This document shows positions 5,505 through 6,450 of a DNA stretch of 6,450 nt, in pieces. This stretch comes from Chthoniobacterales bacterium (GTDB taxonomy: Bacteria > Verrucomicrobiota > Verrucomicrobiia > Chthoniobacterales > UBA10450), in contig JACCXL010000248.1 in NCBI GenBank assembly GCA_013697015.1, positions 1 through 6,450 on the forward strand, written 5' to 3'. The notes beneath the pieces are model-generated. The model worked only from the letters and a program-made list of their open reading frames with translations, was not told the origin of the DNA and ran no database searches. Position numbers and translations under genes: made by a program. The first letter of the stretch is position 1. Each line of letters starts with the position of its first letter.

Positions 5505-6450
5505 ATGGCTGGCCGTCTCGAAAATCTCGAGCAGTTCGCCATCGATGTTATTCTGGAGCGCCGGCATGGATTTCGCGCCGCTCTCCTGCGCGTCATTCTC
5601 CATGGGCTTTCGTTCATCTACGAGCGAATCGTGCAGTTGCGACTGTTTCTCTATCGGCGCCGCGTTTTGCGCGAACGGACGCTTGGCTGTCTCGTGGTCA
5701 GCATCGGAAACCTGACCGTTGGCGGCACTGGCAAGACCCCCATCGTTGAAAAATTTGCGCGGGCTCTGCAAACGGGTGGTCGCCGCGTCGCTGTCCTGAG
5801 TCGTGGATACAAAAGCGTCCCGCGACCGGTGACGAAGAGCTGGAGCGATCGACTCCGTCGCCGCGATACCTCGCCGCCACGCATTGTTTCAGACGGGAAA
5901 TCCCTGCTCCTCGATTCGCTCACCGCCGGAGACGAGCCCTACATGCTCGCCAACAATCTGCGCGACGTGATCGTGCTCGTGGACAAAGACCGGGTGAAAA
6001 GCGGACGCTACGCGATCCGCGAGATGAAAGCGGACACGCTCTTGCTCGACGACGGTCTCCAGTACCTGCATCTCAAACATCGACTCGATATTGTGTTGAT
6101 CGATCGGCAGGCGCCGTTTGGAAATGAATATCTTTTACCCCGCGGCACGTTGCGGGAGCCGCCGCGGAATCTGCGCCGGGCCAGTTATATCTTTATCACG
6201 AAGAGCACGGGCGAACCGAATGACGAATTGATCGCGCGCATACGCCGCTACAACCGGACTGCCGAGATTATCGAATGCGCGCACGAAGCGTTGCACCTGC
6301 AAGATGTCGTCACGGGCGAGCGCGCGCCGCGGTCGTTGCTCCGCGATAAATACATCGGCTCGCTTTGCGGAATTGCCGCGCCCGAAAGTTTCGAGGAAGG
6401 GCTCCGCAAACTAGGCGCCAAGATCGAGCTTTCGATGCGCTACGCGGATC
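5505..6450 (+). CDS. lpxK: Tetraacyldisaccharide 4'-kinase (lipid A synthesis), C-terminus cut by window edge
   Basis: LpxK phosphorylates the 4' position of the tetraacyl disaccharide 1-phosphate to make lipid IVA at the cytoplasmic face of the inner membrane. The frame is open for 315 codons to the right edge; the end of the protein is missing. Visible: an N-terminal helix with hydrophobic stretches (about residues 23-50) suited to membrane attachment; VVSIGNLTVGGTGKTP (64-79), the family's P-loop; SRGYK (99-103); AGDEPYMLA (141-149); LLLDDGLQYLHL (179-190), the DDGxQ signature with Tyr after Gln where many homologues have His; and LLPRGTLREPP (210-220). Between SRGYK and IVSDG (127-131) is a basic loop of about 23 residues (KSWSDRLRRRD) that many homologues lack or have shorter. 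ATG 5505 is supported by the GGAG at 5493 and its place one base after the thrB stop. It proves a Gram-negative, lipid A-making host. Confidence 0.95.
   Translation, partial: MAGRLENLEQFAIDVILERRHGFRAALLRVILHGLSFIYERIVQLRLFLYRRRVLRERTLGCLVVSIGNLTVGGTGKTPIVEKFARALQTGGRRVAVLSRGYKSVPRPVTKSWSDRLRRRDTSPPRIVSDGKSLLLDSLTAGDEPYMLANNLRDVIVLVDKDRVKSGRYAIREMKADTLLLDDGLQYLHLKHRLDIVLIDRQAPFGNEYLLPRGTLREPPRNLRRASYIFITKSTGEPNDELIARIRRYNRTAEIIECAHEALHLQDVVTGERAPRSLLRDKYIGSLCGIAAPESFEEGLRKLGAKIELSMRYAD

Noticed and set aside
5393..5923. Minus-strand open frames across the thrB end and lpxK
   Set aside because: They run antisense to two well-supported kinase genes and show no motif of their own.
1..6450. A new defence, mobile or biosynthetic system
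   Set aside because: Six of the seven genes belong to, or resemble, known families, most of them housekeeping enzymes; only the coiled-coil gene is unrecognised. No repeats, transposase, nuclease, toxin-antitoxin pair, reverse transcriptase or secretion gene is visible, and the gene arrangement shows no dedicated cluster.

Overview
This window looks like ordinary bacterial chromosome from a Gram-negative organism. LpxK, a lipid A enzyme, shows an outer membrane with LPS. The phylum Verrucomicrobiota (Spartobacteria/Chthoniobacter-like) is my best guess, from the flavour of the LpxK, acetyl-CoA synthetase and coiled-coil sequences, but no marker gene here proves it. Coding density is very high: seven protein genes fill almost the whole window and no gap exceeds about 100 bases. 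I see no rRNA, tRNA, CRISPR, insertion sequence, phage or defence gene.

Layout from left to right. (1) Bases 1-939, minus strand: the N-terminal 313 residues of a long coiled-coil protein that starts at GTG and runs off the left edge. (2) 983-2929 (possibly from 2950), minus: acetyl-CoA synthetase (acs), 43 bases upstream of the coiled-coil gene and probably co-transcribed with it. (3) 3041-3250, plus: a dodecin flavin-binding protein, divergent from acs. (4) 3268-3552, minus: a small two-helix membrane protein, convergent with dodecin; a GC-rich hairpin sits at the junction. (5) 3603-4646, minus: a class I SAM-dependent methyltransferase of the RlmI/RlmK (COG1092) type without a PUA domain. 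(6) 4661-5503, plus: homoserine kinase (thrB), divergent from the methyltransferase with only 14 bases between the assigned starts. (7) 5505-6450, plus: lpxK (tetraacyldisaccharide 4'-kinase), starting one base after the thrB stop and running off the right edge.

The genes serve mostly separate housekeeping tasks: acetate activation, flavin storage, RNA methylation, threonine synthesis and lipid A synthesis. The clear transcriptional pairs are acs with the coiled-coil gene and thrB with lpxK. I found no convincing undescribed multi-gene system. The points most worth a second look are the uncharacterised coiled-coil gene, the conflicting start signals in front of acs and the methyltransferase, and the acs/dodecin divergent arrangement.
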